DNA of 64,000 nt, taken from Chitinophagaceae bacterium. GTDB taxonomy: Bacteria > Bacteroidota > Bacteroidia > Chitinophagales > Chitinophagaceae. Under the pieces are notes generated by a model. The model was not told where the DNA came from and searched no databases. It saw only the letters and a program-made list of their open reading frames with translations. Positions 63,294 through 64,000 of this stretch are shown piece after piece. How positions within the stretch are numbered: the first letter of the stretch is position 1; each line of letters starts with the position of its first letter. The stretch is taken from the NCBI GenBank assembly GCA_947374225.1, contig CANCAY010000008.1, positions 1 through 64,000 of the forward strand, read 5' to 3'. A program made the translations under genes and the position numbers.

Positions 63294-64000
63294 ATGATTC
63301 AAGCTCCCTTTGAAATAGAAAAATTATGGAATCTGAGTACAGATCAGTTCTTGGCGTTAAGTAAAACCCTGTTTAATTGGCAGGCTACACATAACAAAGT
63401 CTATAAAGAATGGGTTAAATTATCCTCAGGAGGGATAGATAACCCAAATGCACTAACCCAGATCCCGTTTTTGCCCATTTCTTTTTTTAAAACACATGAT
63501 GTGTTGGTAGGAGAAAAGCCAGAATTGTATTTTGAAAGTAGTGGGACTACAATGGACGTAGTGAGTAAACATTGGGTAGCCGAACCCACTATCTATGAAC
63601 AAAGTTTCAATCATTGTTTTAATTTATTTTATGGCAATCCTGCTGACTATTGTGTAATTGGATTATTACCCTCTTATTTAGAGAGACAGCATTCCTCCTT
63701 AGTGTATATGGTGGAGCATTTAATCAAACAATCCGGACATGCACAAAGTGGATTTTATTTAAATGATTTCGAACAATTGAGTACTAACTTAAAAGTACTA
63801 GAAGCGAATAATCAAAAGACCATTTTAATTGGTGTAAGTTTTGCCTTAATAGATTTTGCAGACGCTTACCCACAACAATTAAAAAACACTATTGTGATGG
63901 AGACTGGTGGGATGAAAGGGAGAAGAGAAGAGATGATAAAATCTGAATTACATGCTTATTTAAAGGAGCGATTAGGGGTTTCACAAATTCATTCTGAATA
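63294..64000 (+). CDS. LuxE-like acyl-protein synthetase (partial at window end)
   Basis: The frame runs open from the ATG at 63294 to the window edge (about 235 residues), so the C-terminus is missing. It resembles the LuxE/PaaK-type acyl-protein synthetase family of Bacteroidota. FLPISFFKTHDV is near residue 60, YFESSGTT near 80 (AMP-binding Ser/Thr-rich loop) and the conserved METGGMKGRREEM near 203. Such enzymes activate an acyl group as an adenylate and pass it to a protein or thiol. Its acceptor is unknown. It is divergent from the M42 operon. Confidence 0.82.
   Translation, partial: MIQAPFEIEKLWNLSTDQFLALSKTLFNWQATHNKVYKEWVKLSSGGIDNPNALTQIPFLPISFFKTHDVLVGEKPELYFESSGTTMDVVSKHWVAEPTIYEQSFNHCFNLFYGNPADYCVIGLLPSYLERQHSSLVYMVEHLIKQSGHAQSGFYLNDFEQLSTNLKVLEANNQKTILIGVSFALIDFADAYPQQLKNTIVMETGGMKGRREEMIKSELHAYLKERLGVSQIHSE

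Noticed and set aside
1-64000. CRISPR arrays, insertion sequences, prophage and tRNA genes
   Set aside because: No repeated spacer units, transposase or phage structural genes, and no cloverleaf-like intergenic sequence were seen by eye; short intergenic spaces leave little room.

Overview
The window is AT-rich bacterial chromosome from a member of the Bacteroidota, most likely near the Chitinophagaceae. The evidence is: SusC/TonB-type and Porin_10-type outer-membrane proteins, a carboxypeptidase-regulatory-like protein, DUF5689 and HYC_CC_PP proteins, a metal-efflux RND pump fused to TolC, an IspH of about 410 residues, and repeated TAnnTTTG promoter elements (the Bacteroidota -7 box) in place of the usual -10 box. 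Shine-Dalgarno sequences are mostly absent. The family-level placement is inference. I found no rRNA, tRNA, insertion sequence, prophage or CRISPR array, and no gene-free stretch over 300 bp.

Layout. 1-2.9 kb: aldo/keto reductase, an RRM protein and the rpsF-rpsR-rplI ribosomal operon. 2.9-7.4 kb: a secreted endonuclease-like protein divergent from a plug-poor TonB-receptor-like barrel and a DUF5689 lipoprotein. 7.5-24.4 kb: housekeeping genes (htpG, recJ, a polyprenyl synthase, HAD phosphatase, plsC-like acyltransferase, thioesterase, dipeptide epimerase, proline dehydrogenase, thyA-folA, two methyltransferases, a DPBB protein, a rhodanese-thioredoxin lipoprotein, fmt, an FKBP and pepT). 24.4-34.3 kb: ExbB/ExbD, prmC, a YigZ protein, 3-hydroxyacyl-CoA dehydrogenase, a Mrp ATPase, cmk, ispH, an ABC-F protein and an XRE-type regulator. 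34.3-51.6 kb: gcvP, a Cys-cluster protein, an MFS-dNK-folK cluster, sppA, an orphan ABC-2 permease, queG, clpB, a TetA-like MFS, a purine nucleoside phosphorylase and a Porin_10-like barrel.

51.7-60.0 kb is a metal-handling locus on one strand: a Cys-rich HYC_CC_PP protein, two periplasmic HMA-domain proteins (one with a metallothionein-like CC-rich tail), an outer-membrane protein, a small unknown protein, a 1454-residue CzcA/CusA-TolC fusion and its lipoprotein adaptor. Together they could capture and export Cu/Zn/Co-type ions across both membranes.

60.1-63.2 kb holds the least explained unit: three genes with 1-4 nt overlaps encoding an M42 aminopeptidase, a class-I glutamine amidotransferase with an intact Cys-His-Glu triad, and an unrecognised ATP-grasp protein. 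This looks like a glutamine-dependent ligase plus a peptidase, and is my best candidate for an undescribed system. Divergent from it, a LuxE-like acyl-protein synthetase runs off the right edge.
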